Source: Leclercia sp. 29361
GTDB lineage: Bacteria > Pseudomonadota > Gammaproteobacteria > Enterobacterales > Enterobacteriaceae
DNA length: 64,000 nucleotides
NCBI RefSeq assembly: GCF_011290365.1
Contig: NZ_CP049786.1
Coordinates: 4,588,001 to 4,652,000 of the forward strand
Direction of reading: 5' to 3'
Shown: one piece after another, positions 18,390 to 26,270 of the stretch
Position numbering within the stretch: the first letter of the stretch is position 1
Layout of the letters: the number at the start of each line of letters is the position of its first letter
The notes under the pieces: generated by a model
Told to the model about the DNA's origin: nothing
What the model saw: the letters and a program-made list of their open reading frames with translations, nothing else
Databases searched by the model: none
Program-made: the position numbers and the translations under genes

Positions 18390-19604
18390 TCACGATGAAA
18401 TGGCCTCCGCTGGAGGCCATTTTTTTAGCCGCCACGTCAGCAGTAACGCCACCGCCACCAGCCCCGCGGCCGCCAGATAGATAACCGGCACCCCGGCCCA
18501 CGCCATCACCAACCCGGCCAGCGGCCCGGTAATCCCCAGCGACATATCCATAAACACCGTGTAGGTCGCCAGCGCCGCGCCCTGATTCTGCTGCGGCACC
18601 GCTTTGACCGCCACCACCCCCAGCGCCGGGAACACCAGCGAGAAACCCGCCCCCGCGAGGAAGACCCCGATCCGCGCCATCCACGGCGCATCGGCGATAC
18701 CGGTCAGCAGCAGGCCGATAATCTCAACAGCAAAGCAGATGATGGCCACGTTCAGCCCGCCCAGCCGATTGATACCGTTCGGGAACAGCAGCCGCGTCCC
18801 GACGAAGGCACAGCTGAACAGGGTCAACGCAAAGGCTGCGCCGTCCCAGCCTTTATCGGCGTAAAACAGCGTAATGAAGGTGGCGATCACCCCAAAGCCT
18901 GCCGAGCCGAGGGCCAGCGCCATGCCGTAGGGCCAGACCCGCCCCAGCACCGCGCGAAACGGCATCGGCTTGCCTTTGCTGGCTTTAACTTTTGGCCGCG
19001 GCAGCGCAAATAAAATCGCCAGCAGCGCCACCACCATAATGGTGAGCGCCAGCCCGCTCAGGCCGGTGTAGCGATAGCAGAGCACCCCCAGCGGGGCCCC
19101 CATCGCCATCGCGCCGTAGGTCACAATCCCGTTCCAGGAGATCACCCGCCCGATGTGCGATGCCCCCACCACCCCCACGCCCCACAGCGTGGAGCCGGTT
19201 CCGGCAAGACTTTGCCCGACGCCGAGGATCACCCGGCCCAGACAGAGCAGCACCAGGCTCACCATCGGCCAGGCGCTGGTTAACCCGGCGAGAAAATAGC
19301 TCACCCCGCTCAGGAAGCAGCCGCAGAGTCCCAGCACCACAATGCTTTTCGGGCCAAACAGGTCGGCATAGCGCCCGGCATAAGGGCGACTTAACAGGGT
19401 GGCGAAGTATTGCAGGCTGATCACCAGACCCGCCCAGAAGGCGCTAAAGCCCATGATGTCATGGACATAGCCCGGCAGAACGGCGAGCGGCAGACCGATA
19501 GTCAGGTAGCTGGCAAAGTTGAAAATAACGACGGAAACAATACGCAGGTTGAGGCGTAATCCACTCAGTGCCGGTTCGGCGGCGGGTTCGGGCATCAGGT
19601 TCAC
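18390..19604 (-). CDS. yhhS: Major facilitator superfamily transporter YhhS
   Basis: 404-residue MFS protein with twelve hydrophobic segments and the family loop motif GRYADLFGPKS near residue 77. E. coli YhhS is a putative efflux or arabinose-export transporter; the natural substrate is uncertain. The start is MNLMPEPAAEPALSG at 19604, with a second ATG three codons in equally plausible. Its 3' end overlaps the dcrB terminator. Divergent from yhhT. Confidence 0.93.
   Translation of the reverse strand: MNLMPEPAAEPALSGLRLNLRIVSVVIFNFASYLTIGLPLAVLPGYVHDIMGFSAFWAGLVISLQYFATLLSRPYAGRYADLFGPKSIVVLGLCGCFLSGVSYFLAGLTSAWPMVSLVLLCLGRVILGVGQSLAGTGSTLWGVGVVGASHIGRVISWNGIVTYGAMAMGAPLGVLCYRYTGLSGLALTIMVVALLAILFALPRPKVKASKGKPMPFRAVLGRVWPYGMALALGSAGFGVIATFITLFYADKGWDGAAFALTLFSCAFVGTRLLFPNGINRLGGLNVAIICFAVEIIGLLLTGIADAPWMARIGVFLAGAGFSLVFPALGVVAVKAVPQQNQGAALATYTVFMDMSLGITGPLAGLVMAWAGVPVIYLAAAGLVAVALLLTWRLKKWPPAEAISS
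18399..18426 (+). terminator. Intrinsic terminator of dcrB
   Basis: ATGGCCTCC-gct-GGAGGCCAT followed by seven Ts. The hairpin is embedded in the last codons of the convergent yhhS (stop at 18390), so the terminator arm is also coding on the other strand. Confidence 0.9.
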
Positions 19605-19737
19605 CAGAATTTTTACAACAGTGTTTCACTATTACCATGCCAGGGGCAGAAATGCAGCAGCGACTTTAAGATTAACGGCCTCCGCCGAAGCGCTGCGCGC
19701 GCACTACACTTATGAGCATCTTAGAAGAGGAAACACT

Positions 19738-20811
19738 ATGTTAACCACCCCACCCGCTAAACCGGGTCTTACACAGCCTGATAAATCCGGTCTGCACATT
19801 CTGCTCAAACTGGCCTGCCTGGTGGTGATCCTCGCCGGCATCCACGCCGCAGCGGATATTCTCGTGCAGCTATTGCTGGCGCTTTTTTTCGCCATCGTCC
19901 TTAACCCTCTCGTCACCTGGTTTTTGCGTCGCGGGGTTAGCCGCCCGCTGGCCATCACCATTGTGGTGGTGGTGATGCTGATTGGCCTGACGGCGCTGTT
20001 TGGGGTGCTGGCGGCTTCGCTCAATGAATTTGCCGCCATGCTGCCGAAATACAACAAAGAGCTGACGCGCAAACTGGTCGATGTGCAGGAGATGTTCCCG
20101 TTCCTCAACCTGCATATCTCCCCGGAGCGAATGCTACGACGGATGGATTCGGAAAAGGTGATGACCTTTGCCACCGCCTTAATGACCCAACTGTCCGGGG
20201 CGATGGCCAGCGTCCTGCTGCTGGTGATGACGGTGGTCTTTATGCTGTTTGAAGTGCGCCACGTGCCGTACAAAATGCGTTTTGCCCTCAATAATCCGCA
20301 GATCCACATCGCGGGCCTGCACCGGGCGCTGAAGGGCGTCTCCCATTATCTGGCGCTGAAGACGCTGCTCAGTCTATGGACAGGTGCCATTGTCTGGCTG
20401 GGGCTGACCCTGCTGGGGGTGCAGTTCGCGCTGATGTGGGGCGTGCTGGCCTTCCTGCTCAACTACGTGCCCAACATTGGCGCGGTGATCTCCGCCGTCC
20501 CGCCGATGATCCAGGCGTTTCTGTTTAATGGCCTCTATGAGTGCGCCATGGTGGGGGCGCTGTTCCTGATCGTCCATATGGTGCTGGGCAATATCCTGGA
20601 GCCACGGATGATGGGCCACCGGCTGGGGATGTCCACCATGGTGGTGTTCCTGTCGTTACTGGTCTGGGGCTGGTTGCTGGGGCCGGTGGGGATGTTGTTG
20701 TCCGTTCCGCTTACCAGCGTCTGTAAGATCTGGATGGAGACCACCCAGGGGGGCAGCAAGCTGGCGATCCTGCTCGGGCCGGGCCGACCAAAAAGCCGCT
20801 TACCGGGGTAA
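19738..20811 (+). CDS. yhhT: AI-2E family transporter YhhT (PerM-like)
   Basis: Inner-membrane protein of the AI-2 exporter/PerM family, function unproven. The start was set at 19738 (MLTTPPAKPGLTQPDKSG) behind AGAGGA; a frame open 73 codons upstream would begin inside yhhS. The 357-residue product shows about eight hydrophobic helices and a conserved NYVPNIGAVISAVPP segment. It is followed after only 8 bp by the first gene of the aryl polyene cluster, so the cluster could be read from the yhhT promoter. Confidence 0.92.
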   Translation: MLTTPPAKPGLTQPDKSGLHILLKLACLVVILAGIHAAADILVQLLLALFFAIVLNPLVTWFLRRGVSRPLAITIVVVVMLIGLTALFGVLAASLNEFAAMLPKYNKELTRKLVDVQEMFPFLNLHISPERMLRRMDSEKVMTFATALMTQLSGAMASVLLLVMTVVFMLFEVRHVPYKMRFALNNPQIHIAGLHRALKGVSHYLALKTLLSLWTGAIVWLGLTLLGVQFALMWGVLAFLLNYVPNIGAVISAVPPMIQAFLFNGLYECAMVGALFLIVHMVLGNILEPRMMGHRLGMSTMVVFLSLLVWGWLLGPVGMLLSVPLTSVCKIWMETTQGGSKLAILLGPGRPKSRLPG

Positions 20812-20819
20812 CGCTGCAC

Positions 20820-21884
20820 ATGTACGAAAAGGACACCCTCAGTGCGCTTGAGGCCATCACCGAAGCGCAGCGCATCGCCTTTGCCCCGATGCTGTTTCAG
20901 ACCGCGCTCTGTCTGCGTAATACCGGCGTTCTCGCCTGGCTGGACCAACAGGGAGCGCGCGGCGCTTCAGTTGATGAGATCGTGGCGAACAGCACCCTCA
21001 GTGAGTATGGCGTGGGCGTATTGCTGGATATGGGATTGAGCGGGCGGATAGTGACGCGCCGGGAGGGACGCTATTATCTGGCCAAAATTGGTCATTATCT
21101 GCTGCATGACAGCATGACCCGCATCAATATGGATTTCACCCAGGATGTTTGCTATCAGGGCCTGTTTCATCTTGCCGATTCACTGAGCGCGGAGAAACCG
21201 GCTGGCCTGGCAGTCTTTGGCGAATGGCCGACCATTTATCCGGCCCTGTCGGCGTTGCCAGAGCAGGCGCAGCGGAGCTGGTTTGCTTTCGATCACTTCT
21301 ATTCCGATGGCGCATTCGACGCCGCATTGCCCCTTATATTCGCAAGCTCGCCGACAAAATTGTACGATGTCGGCGGCAATACGGGTAAATGGGCGCTACG
21401 CTGCTGCAGATACGATGAAAATATCGCCGTGACGCTGCTCGATCTGCCGCAGCAAATTGCACTGGCCGAGGCAAATATCGCAAATGCAGGATTATCTCAT
21501 CGTATTGGATTCCATCCTGTCGATATGCTTAGCGACGCTGCTCTGCCGGATGAGGCTGATATCTGGTGGATGAGCCAGTTCCTGGACTGCTTCTCTCCCG
21601 ATCAGATTGTTACCCTGCTGGGCAAGGTAGCGAAGGTAATGAAGCCCGGTGCCCGTTTGTGCATTCTGGAACCGTTCTGGGATGCGCAAAAATTCGAAGC
21701 GGCCTCCTTCAGCCTGAACGCCACCTCGCTCTATTTCACCTGTATGGCGAACGGCAACAGCCGTTTTTATAGCGTAGAGAAATTTTACCACTATCTGGAG
21801 AGCGCAGGCTTCCGGGTAGAACAACGGCATGACAATCTCGGGGTGGGCCATACCTTACTGATTTGTCAGAAAAATGAACAATAA
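20820..21884 (+). CDS. SAM-dependent methyltransferase of the aryl polyene cluster
   Basis: 354-residue class I methyltransferase of the O-methyltransferase type 2 family: an N-terminal winged-helix dimerisation part (to about residue 120) and a Rossmann part with motif I LYDVGGNTGKWAL near 180-192. It is the first gene of the cluster and occupies the position called apeB in E. coli/Xenorhabdus clusters as I remember them. In characterised aryl polyenes the ring is 3-methyl-4-hydroxyphenyl, so ring C-methylation is the likely job; this is inference. It begins 8 bp after the yhhT stop with a weak ribosome-binding site. Confidence 0.85.
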   Translation: MYEKDTLSALEAITEAQRIAFAPMLFQTALCLRNTGVLAWLDQQGARGASVDEIVANSTLSEYGVGVLLDMGLSGRIVTRREGRYYLAKIGHYLLHDSMTRINMDFTQDVCYQGLFHLADSLSAEKPAGLAVFGEWPTIYPALSALPEQAQRSWFAFDHFYSDGAFDAALPLIFASSPTKLYDVGGNTGKWALRCCRYDENIAVTLLDLPQQIALAEANIANAGLSHRIGFHPVDMLSDAALPDEADIWWMSQFLDCFSPDQIVTLLGKVAKVMKPGARLCILEPFWDAQKFEAASFSLNATSLYFTCMANGNSRFYSVEKFYHYLESAGFRVEQRHDNLGVGHTLLICQKNEQ

Positions 21885-21941
21885 CGCGGTCTGATTGTTG
21901 GCGGCGTTACCGAAAGACGAATTGATCGCGGACGCGCGCAG

Positions 21942-22664
21942 ATGAAATTTGCACTTAACATTCTCGACTGGCATGCAAGAGCGCCAGGCCTTTGCGATGC
22001 CAGTCAATGGCAGGCATGGTCGCAGGGCTTGCACGCTATCGATCCTGCTGCGCCGCAGGCCAAACTTACCGATCTGCCGATGATGACCGCCCGCCGCCTC
22101 AGTTCCGGCAGTAAGCTGGCGGTGGATTGCGGCCTGGCGCTGGTGCGAAAACACGCCGTTGATGCCGTGGTCTATACCAGCCGTCATGGCGAGCTGGAGC
22201 GTAACTATCGCCTCCTGCATGCGCTGGCTACCGGGCAGGATGTTTCCCCGACCGACTTTGCCATGTCGGTCCACAACTCCGCGGTGGGCAATCTGACTAT
22301 CGCCGCGCGTCAGCCGATTGTTTCGTCGTCCCTTTCCGCCGGTATGGATACTTTTCAGCAGGGTTTGTGCGAGGTGCTAAGCCTGCTGCACGCCGGGTAT
22401 TCCCGGGTGTTAATGGTCGATTTTGATGGTGCCCTGCCCGATTTTTACCGCCCCGCGCTTCCGGCTCAGATGCCGACCTGGCCCTATGCCATGGCGCTGG
22501 TCATCGAAGCCGGGGACACCCTGCGCTGCGAAACCCAGCCCGCCGGTTGTAACCAGGAGCCCCCCCTGCCGCAGAGCCTGCAGTTTCTGCGCCACTATCT
22601 GCGTGACGATCGGCAGTTTGCGGTGCCCGGCGAGCGCCTGCGGTGGCAGTGGACGCGTGCATGA
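21942..22664 (+). CDS. apeC: Chain-length factor-like ketosynthase partner ApeC
   Basis: 240-residue protein with only the N-terminal thiolase half and no active-site cysteine: the equivalent stretch reads SSSLSAG (about 128-134). This marks it as a beta-ketoacyl synthase chain-length factor that pairs with the ketosynthase ApeO to set the polyene length. Its stop overlaps the next start (ATGA at 22661). No good Shine-Dalgarno is seen before ATG 21942. A family assignment is secure; the pairing with ApeO comes from studied aryl polyene systems. Confidence 0.85.
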   Translation: MKFALNILDWHARAPGLCDASQWQAWSQGLHAIDPAAPQAKLTDLPMMTARRLSSGSKLAVDCGLALVRKHAVDAVVYTSRHGELERNYRLLHALATGQDVSPTDFAMSVHNSAVGNLTIAARQPIVSSSLSAGMDTFQQGLCEVLSLLHAGYSRVLMVDFDGALPDFYRPALPAQMPTWPYAMALVIEAGDTLRCETQPAGCNQEPPLPQSLQFLRHYLRDDRQFAVPGERLRWQWTRA

Positions 22665-23476
22665 CAGGACTCATGGCAATCCTCAACCGCGGCTGGCGAC
22701 GGCTGATGACCGGCTTGTGCTTCGTGCTGTTTGGCGTGGGCGGGCTGCTGCTGTCGCTGGTGTGGTTCAACCTGTTGAACCTGGTCCAGCGCGATCGCGC
22801 GCGTCGTCGTCGCCTCGCCCGACGCAGTATTGCCACCAGCTTCCGGGCATTTTTATCCGTCGCCCGTGCCCTGGGCGTGCTGGATTATCGCGTCGATAAT
22901 GTCGACGCGCTGCGCCACGAGCGCGGCTGCCTGGTAGTAGCGAACCATCCGACGCTGATTGATTACGTGCTTATCGCCTCGGTAATGCCGGAAACCGACT
23001 GTCTGGTGAAAGGTGCCCTGCTGCGTAACCCCTTTGTCAGCGGGGCGATCCGCGCGGCGGATTACCTGATCAACAGCGAAGCCGACACCCTGTTAAGCAC
23101 CTGTCAGCAGCGGCTGGCGCAGGGTGAGACGTTACTGATCTTTCCGGAAGGCACGCGCACACAGGTGGGAAAAGCCATTAAGCTGCAACGCGGTGCGGCC
23201 AATATTGCCGTGCGCTGCGGCAGCGATCTGCGGGTGGTCATTATCCACTGCAGCGAGCATCTGCTCGATAAACAGAGCCGTTGGTATAACATACCGCCGA
23301 ACAAACCGTTCTTCACGGTCGCTGTCCGGGAGCGAATAGGTATTCATGATTTTTACGATGCAGCAGTACATGAACCGGCTCTGGCGGCAAGAGAACTCAA
23401 CCGGCACCTGCAGCATCGCTTAACTGCCGGTCTTCAATCTTTGTCAGGAATTAATGATGCAAGCGCTCTACCTTGA
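22661..23476 (+). CDS. apeD: Lysophospholipid acyltransferase-like protein ApeD
   Basis: 271-residue PlsC-type acyltransferase with an N-terminal membrane anchor (about 17-42), the catalytic H(X)4D motif NHPTLIDY (H96, D101) and FPEGTRT near 158. In aryl polyene clusters such enzymes help attach the polyene or a fatty acid to the lipid anchor. The start at 22661 overlaps the apeC stop; six extra upstream codons are rejected. Its 3' end overlaps the first ACP gene. Confidence 0.87.
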   Translation: MTGLMAILNRGWRRLMTGLCFVLFGVGGLLLSLVWFNLLNLVQRDRARRRRLARRSIATSFRAFLSVARALGVLDYRVDNVDALRHERGCLVVANHPTLIDYVLIASVMPETDCLVKGALLRNPFVSGAIRAADYLINSEADTLLSTCQQRLAQGETLLIFPEGTRTQVGKAIKLQRGAANIAVRCGSDLRVVIIHCSEHLLDKQSRWYNIPPNKPFFTVAVRERIGIHDFYDAAVHEPALAARELNRHLQHRLTAGLQSLSGINDASALP

Positions 23477-23714
23477 AATTAAAAATCTAATCATTACCAC
23501 CCTCAATCTGGACGAATTGACCGCAGAGGATATCGATACGGATGCCGCGCTGTTTGGCGATGGGTTGGGCCTTGACTCGATCGATGCCCTTGAGCTGGGC
23601 CTGGCAGTAAAAAACCAGTACGGCGTGGTGTTATCTGCCGAAAGCGAAGAGATGCGTCAGCATTTCTACTCCGTCGCCACCCTGGCCTCTTTTATCACCG
23701 CTCAACGCGCCTGA
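23454..23714 (+). CDS. apeE: Acyl carrier protein ApeE
   Basis: 86-residue acyl carrier protein with the phosphopantetheine attachment motif GLGLDSIDALEL (Ser42 from the first ATG). ApeE is the carrier loaded with the aryl starter and carrying the growing chain in studied systems. There are two adjacent ATGs; the second (23457) has better spacing from CAGGA. It overlaps the apeD 3' end by about 20 bp. Conversion to holo form would need AcpT, encoded at the end of the same cluster. Confidence 0.9.
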   Translation: MMQALYLEIKNLIITTLNLDELTAEDIDTDAALFGDGLGLDSIDALELGLAVKNQYGVVLSAESEEMRQHFYSVATLASFITAQRA

Positions 23715-23727
23715 GATCGAATTTAAA

Positions 23728-23982
23728 ATGACTACAGAACACAACGCCGTTTATCAGGAAGTCTCCACTCTCCTGATCACCCTGTTTGAAGTTGCCCCGG
23801 ACGCCATCACCCCTGAAGCGCGCCTGTATGAAGATCTGGAGCTGGACAGCATCGACGCCGTCGACATGGTTGTTCACCTGCAGAAGAAAACGGGCGCCCG
23901 GATCAAACCGGAAACCTTCAAGTCGGTACGTACCGTTCAGGACGTAGTGGACGCGGTAGAAAAACTCCTGCGCGAAGCGTAA
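23728..23982 (+). CDS. apeF: Acyl carrier protein ApeF
   Basis: Second stand-alone ACP, 84 residues, with the attachment motif EDLELDSIDAVDM (Ser41). In characterised aryl polyene synthases this carrier delivers malonyl extender units. Divergent in sequence from ApeE apart from the DSID core, consistent with distinct roles. 13 bp after apeE and 6 bp before the next gene. Confidence 0.9.
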   Translation: MTTEHNAVYQEVSTLLITLFEVAPDAITPEARLYEDLELDSIDAVDMVVHLQKKTGARIKPETFKSVRTVQDVVDAVEKLLREA

Positions 23983-23988
23983 AAGACC

Positions 23989-24576
23989 ATGCGTGGCGGA
24001 CGGTCGTTTCCGGCGCTTCCCCTGCTGACAGGGTTGATGCTGCTCGCATGGCCCTTTCTGATTGGCTTTGGGCTGACCCATAACAGCCTGCACTGGCTGC
24101 TGCCGCTGCTGGCGGTCCTGCTGCTGTTCCGTTTTCGTCAGGCGCGGCATAACGCCGGGCCTATGCGCTATGCGGTGCAGGGCGTCGCGCTGGTGGGCAT
24201 CGTCCTGTGTACGGCAAGTTACCTGCTGAAAGCGCATCAGTGGCTGCTGTTCTATCCGGTGGTGGTCAACCTTGTGATGCTGGCTGTCTTTGGCGGATCG
24301 CTGTGGACATCGATGCCCATCGTCGAACGGCTGGCCCGGCTGCGCGAACCGAATTTACCCCCTTCCGGGGTGCGCTATACCCGCGTTGTTACCCGGATAT
24401 GGTGCGGCTTTTTCATCCTGAACGGCGGGATGGCGCTGTTCACCGCGTTGCGGGGCGATATGCGACTCTGGACGCTGTGGAACGGCATGATTGCCTACCT
24501 CCTGATGGGCACGTTAATGGCCACCGAATGGCTGGTGCGTCAGCGAATGATTAAAAAAGAGCAGCACGATGCATAA
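23989..24576 (+). CDS. apeG: COG4648-type integral membrane protein ApeG
   Basis: 195-residue polytopic membrane protein with about six hydrophobic segments (for example 10-28, 38-55, 69-85 and 88-104). The family is found almost only in aryl polyene clusters and has no known activity; a role in assembly or transport at the inner membrane is an inference. Overlaps the ligase start by 8 bp. Confidence 0.82.
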   Translation: MRGGRSFPALPLLTGLMLLAWPFLIGFGLTHNSLHWLLPLLAVLLLFRFRQARHNAGPMRYAVQGVALVGIVLCTASYLLKAHQWLLFYPVVVNLVMLAVFGGSLWTSMPIVERLARLREPNLPPSGVRYTRVVTRIWCGFFILNGGMALFTALRGDMRLWTLWNGMIAYLLMGTLMATEWLVRQRMIKKEQHDA

Positions 24577-25930
24577 GCCTCTCCCTGTGAGCCAGTGGCT
24601 GAACGCCCCTCGTCCGGACGACACCCCTGTCGCCTGGTCTGGCGATCGCTGCTGGACGCTCGGGCAGCTGCGCGATGACGTCAGCGCCCTGACGGCCTGT
24701 TTACAGCAGCAGGATGGCGATCGCTGGGCGCTCTGTTTTGACAACAGCTATCTGTTTATCGTCGCCCTGCTGGCAACGCTGCATGCGGGCAAAACCCCGG
24801 TGCTGCCTGGCCACAGCCGCGAGTCGCTGCTGGATGAGCAGCACGCGCTGTTCAGTGGCGTGCTGAGCGACAGGACGCTGAACGTCCGGGGCCGTCTGAT
24901 TGTGGTCGACGCTGCCCGCTGCAGTGCCACTGGTTTTACGCCGCTGCCCGCCATTCCTGACACCCAGGTTATCGAGCTGTTTACCTCCGGCTCGACCGGC
25001 AAGCCTGAGCGTATCATCAAGCATATTGCCCAGCTCGACCAGGAGGCCATGCTGCTGGCAGCACGGTTTGGCGAGCGCCTGAGCGGCTGCCGCGTGGTGG
25101 CCTCTGTGGTGCCCCAGCATCTGTACGGCCTGACGTTTCGTATTGTGCTGCCGATGGCACTGGGGCTGCCGCTGCATGCGGAGATGCTGACCTATGCCGA
25201 ACAGGTGGCGGCGCTGGATCACGCTCAGCGTTACCTGTTTATCACCAGCCCGGCGTTCCTCAAGCGGCTCGATACCCGGCTCGCGCCGCCGCCCGTCGCC
25301 GTGCTGGTCTCGGCCGGTGGCGTGCTGACGTGGGAATCGGCCTGCGTTACCCATCGCTGGCTGGGGCTCTGGCCGGATGAAATATATGGCAGCAGCGAAA
25401 CCGGGGTGCTCGCCTGGCGTCATCGTCAGGGGGACGCCGTTCTCTGGCACCCCTTCCCGGGCGTGAAGATGAACCCCATCGATGACGCCGTGCGCGTTAT
25501 CTCCCCCCTGATCCGCGAGCCTGAAGGTCTCCTGCTCGACGACATCCTGCACCTGGAGGATAACGGCCAGTTCAGCATCATCGGTCGCCGGGGTCGGGTG
25601 GTGAAAATCGAAGACAAACGTATCTCGCTGACCGAAATCGAACAGCGCCTGCTGGCGCTGGAGGGCGTTTGCGAGGCGGCGGCGCTGCCGGTAACGCGCG
25701 ACGGACGCCAGACCATTGGCGTGCTGCTGGTACTGAATGACACCGCGCGTCAGCAGCTCTGCCAGCGCGGGCGTAACGCGCAGATCCTTGCCTGGCGACG
25801 CGCCCTGCAGCCGTGGCTCGAGCCGGTCGCCCTACCCCGTCACTGGCGCATCCTTGATGAAATGCCGGTGAACAGTATGAACAAGCGTGTCTATGCGCAG
25901 TTACAGGAGTTATTTCATGAAAATCCATGA
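24569..25930 (+). CDS. apeH: Aryl-acid AMP ligase (acyl-ACP synthetase) ApeH
   Basis: 453-residue ANL-superfamily ligase. The P-loop reads LFTSGSTGKPERI (about 138-150), GSSETG near 276 marks the adenine-binding region, and the C-terminal lid contains the hinge GRRGRVVKIEDKRIS near 340. In studied clusters ApeH activates 4-hydroxybenzoate and loads it onto ApeE. No ammonia lyase is present in this cluster, so the aromatic acid must come from general metabolism (chorismate). Translationally coupled to its neighbours. Confidence 0.88.
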   Translation: MHKPLPVSQWLNAPRPDDTPVAWSGDRCWTLGQLRDDVSALTACLQQQDGDRWALCFDNSYLFIVALLATLHAGKTPVLPGHSRESLLDEQHALFSGVLSDRTLNVRGRLIVVDAARCSATGFTPLPAIPDTQVIELFTSGSTGKPERIIKHIAQLDQEAMLLAARFGERLSGCRVVASVVPQHLYGLTFRIVLPMALGLPLHAEMLTYAEQVAALDHAQRYLFITSPAFLKRLDTRLAPPPVAVLVSAGGVLTWESACVTHRWLGLWPDEIYGSSETGVLAWRHRQGDAVLWHPFPGVKMNPIDDAVRVISPLIREPEGLLLDDILHLEDNGQFSIIGRRGRVVKIEDKRISLTEIEQRLLALEGVCEAAALPVTRDGRQTIGVLLVLNDTARQQLCQRGRNAQILAWRRALQPWLEPVALPRHWRILDEMPVNSMNKRVYAQLQELFHENP

Positions 25931-26270
25931 AATCGGGCGCCATCAGGCACAACCGCAGCAGCTTGAGATTGTCCTGCACCTCGATCCGGCGCTGTTCTGG
26001 TTCCAGGGCCATTTTGCCGTACAGCCCCTGCTGCCCGGCGTCGCCCAGCTCGACTGGGTGATGCACTACGCCACCGGGGTACTGGCACCAGACCACCGTT
26101 TTCACAGTATCCAGAATGTGAAATTCCAGGCACCGTTACTCCCGGGAGCCACCGTGACGCTCGTCCTCGACTGGAACGCGGAGCGCGAGATGCTGACGTT
26201 TAGCTATCAGCGCCATGACGGCGAACACCGCCACACCGCCAGCAGCGGGAAGATTCGCCTATGTCGCTAA
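25917..26270 (+). CDS. apeI: Hotdog-fold 3-hydroxyacyl-ACP dehydratase subunit ApeI
   Basis: 117-residue FabA/FabZ-like protein. The segment FWFQGHFAVQPLLPGVAQLDW carries the active-site-like His in GHF (about residue 35) in the family's PGV context. In Xenorhabdus ApeI works as a heterodimer with ApeP to dehydrate 3-hydroxyacyl-ACP intermediates to trans-enoyl units. The start at 25917 follows CAGGAG inside the end of apeH (14 bp overlap). A longer frame of ten codons is less likely. Confidence 0.85.
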   Translation: MKIHEIGRHQAQPQQLEIVLHLDPALFWFQGHFAVQPLLPGVAQLDWVMHYATGVLAPDHRFHSIQNVKFQAPLLPGATVTLVLDWNAEREMLTFSYQRHDGEHRHTASSGKIRLCR

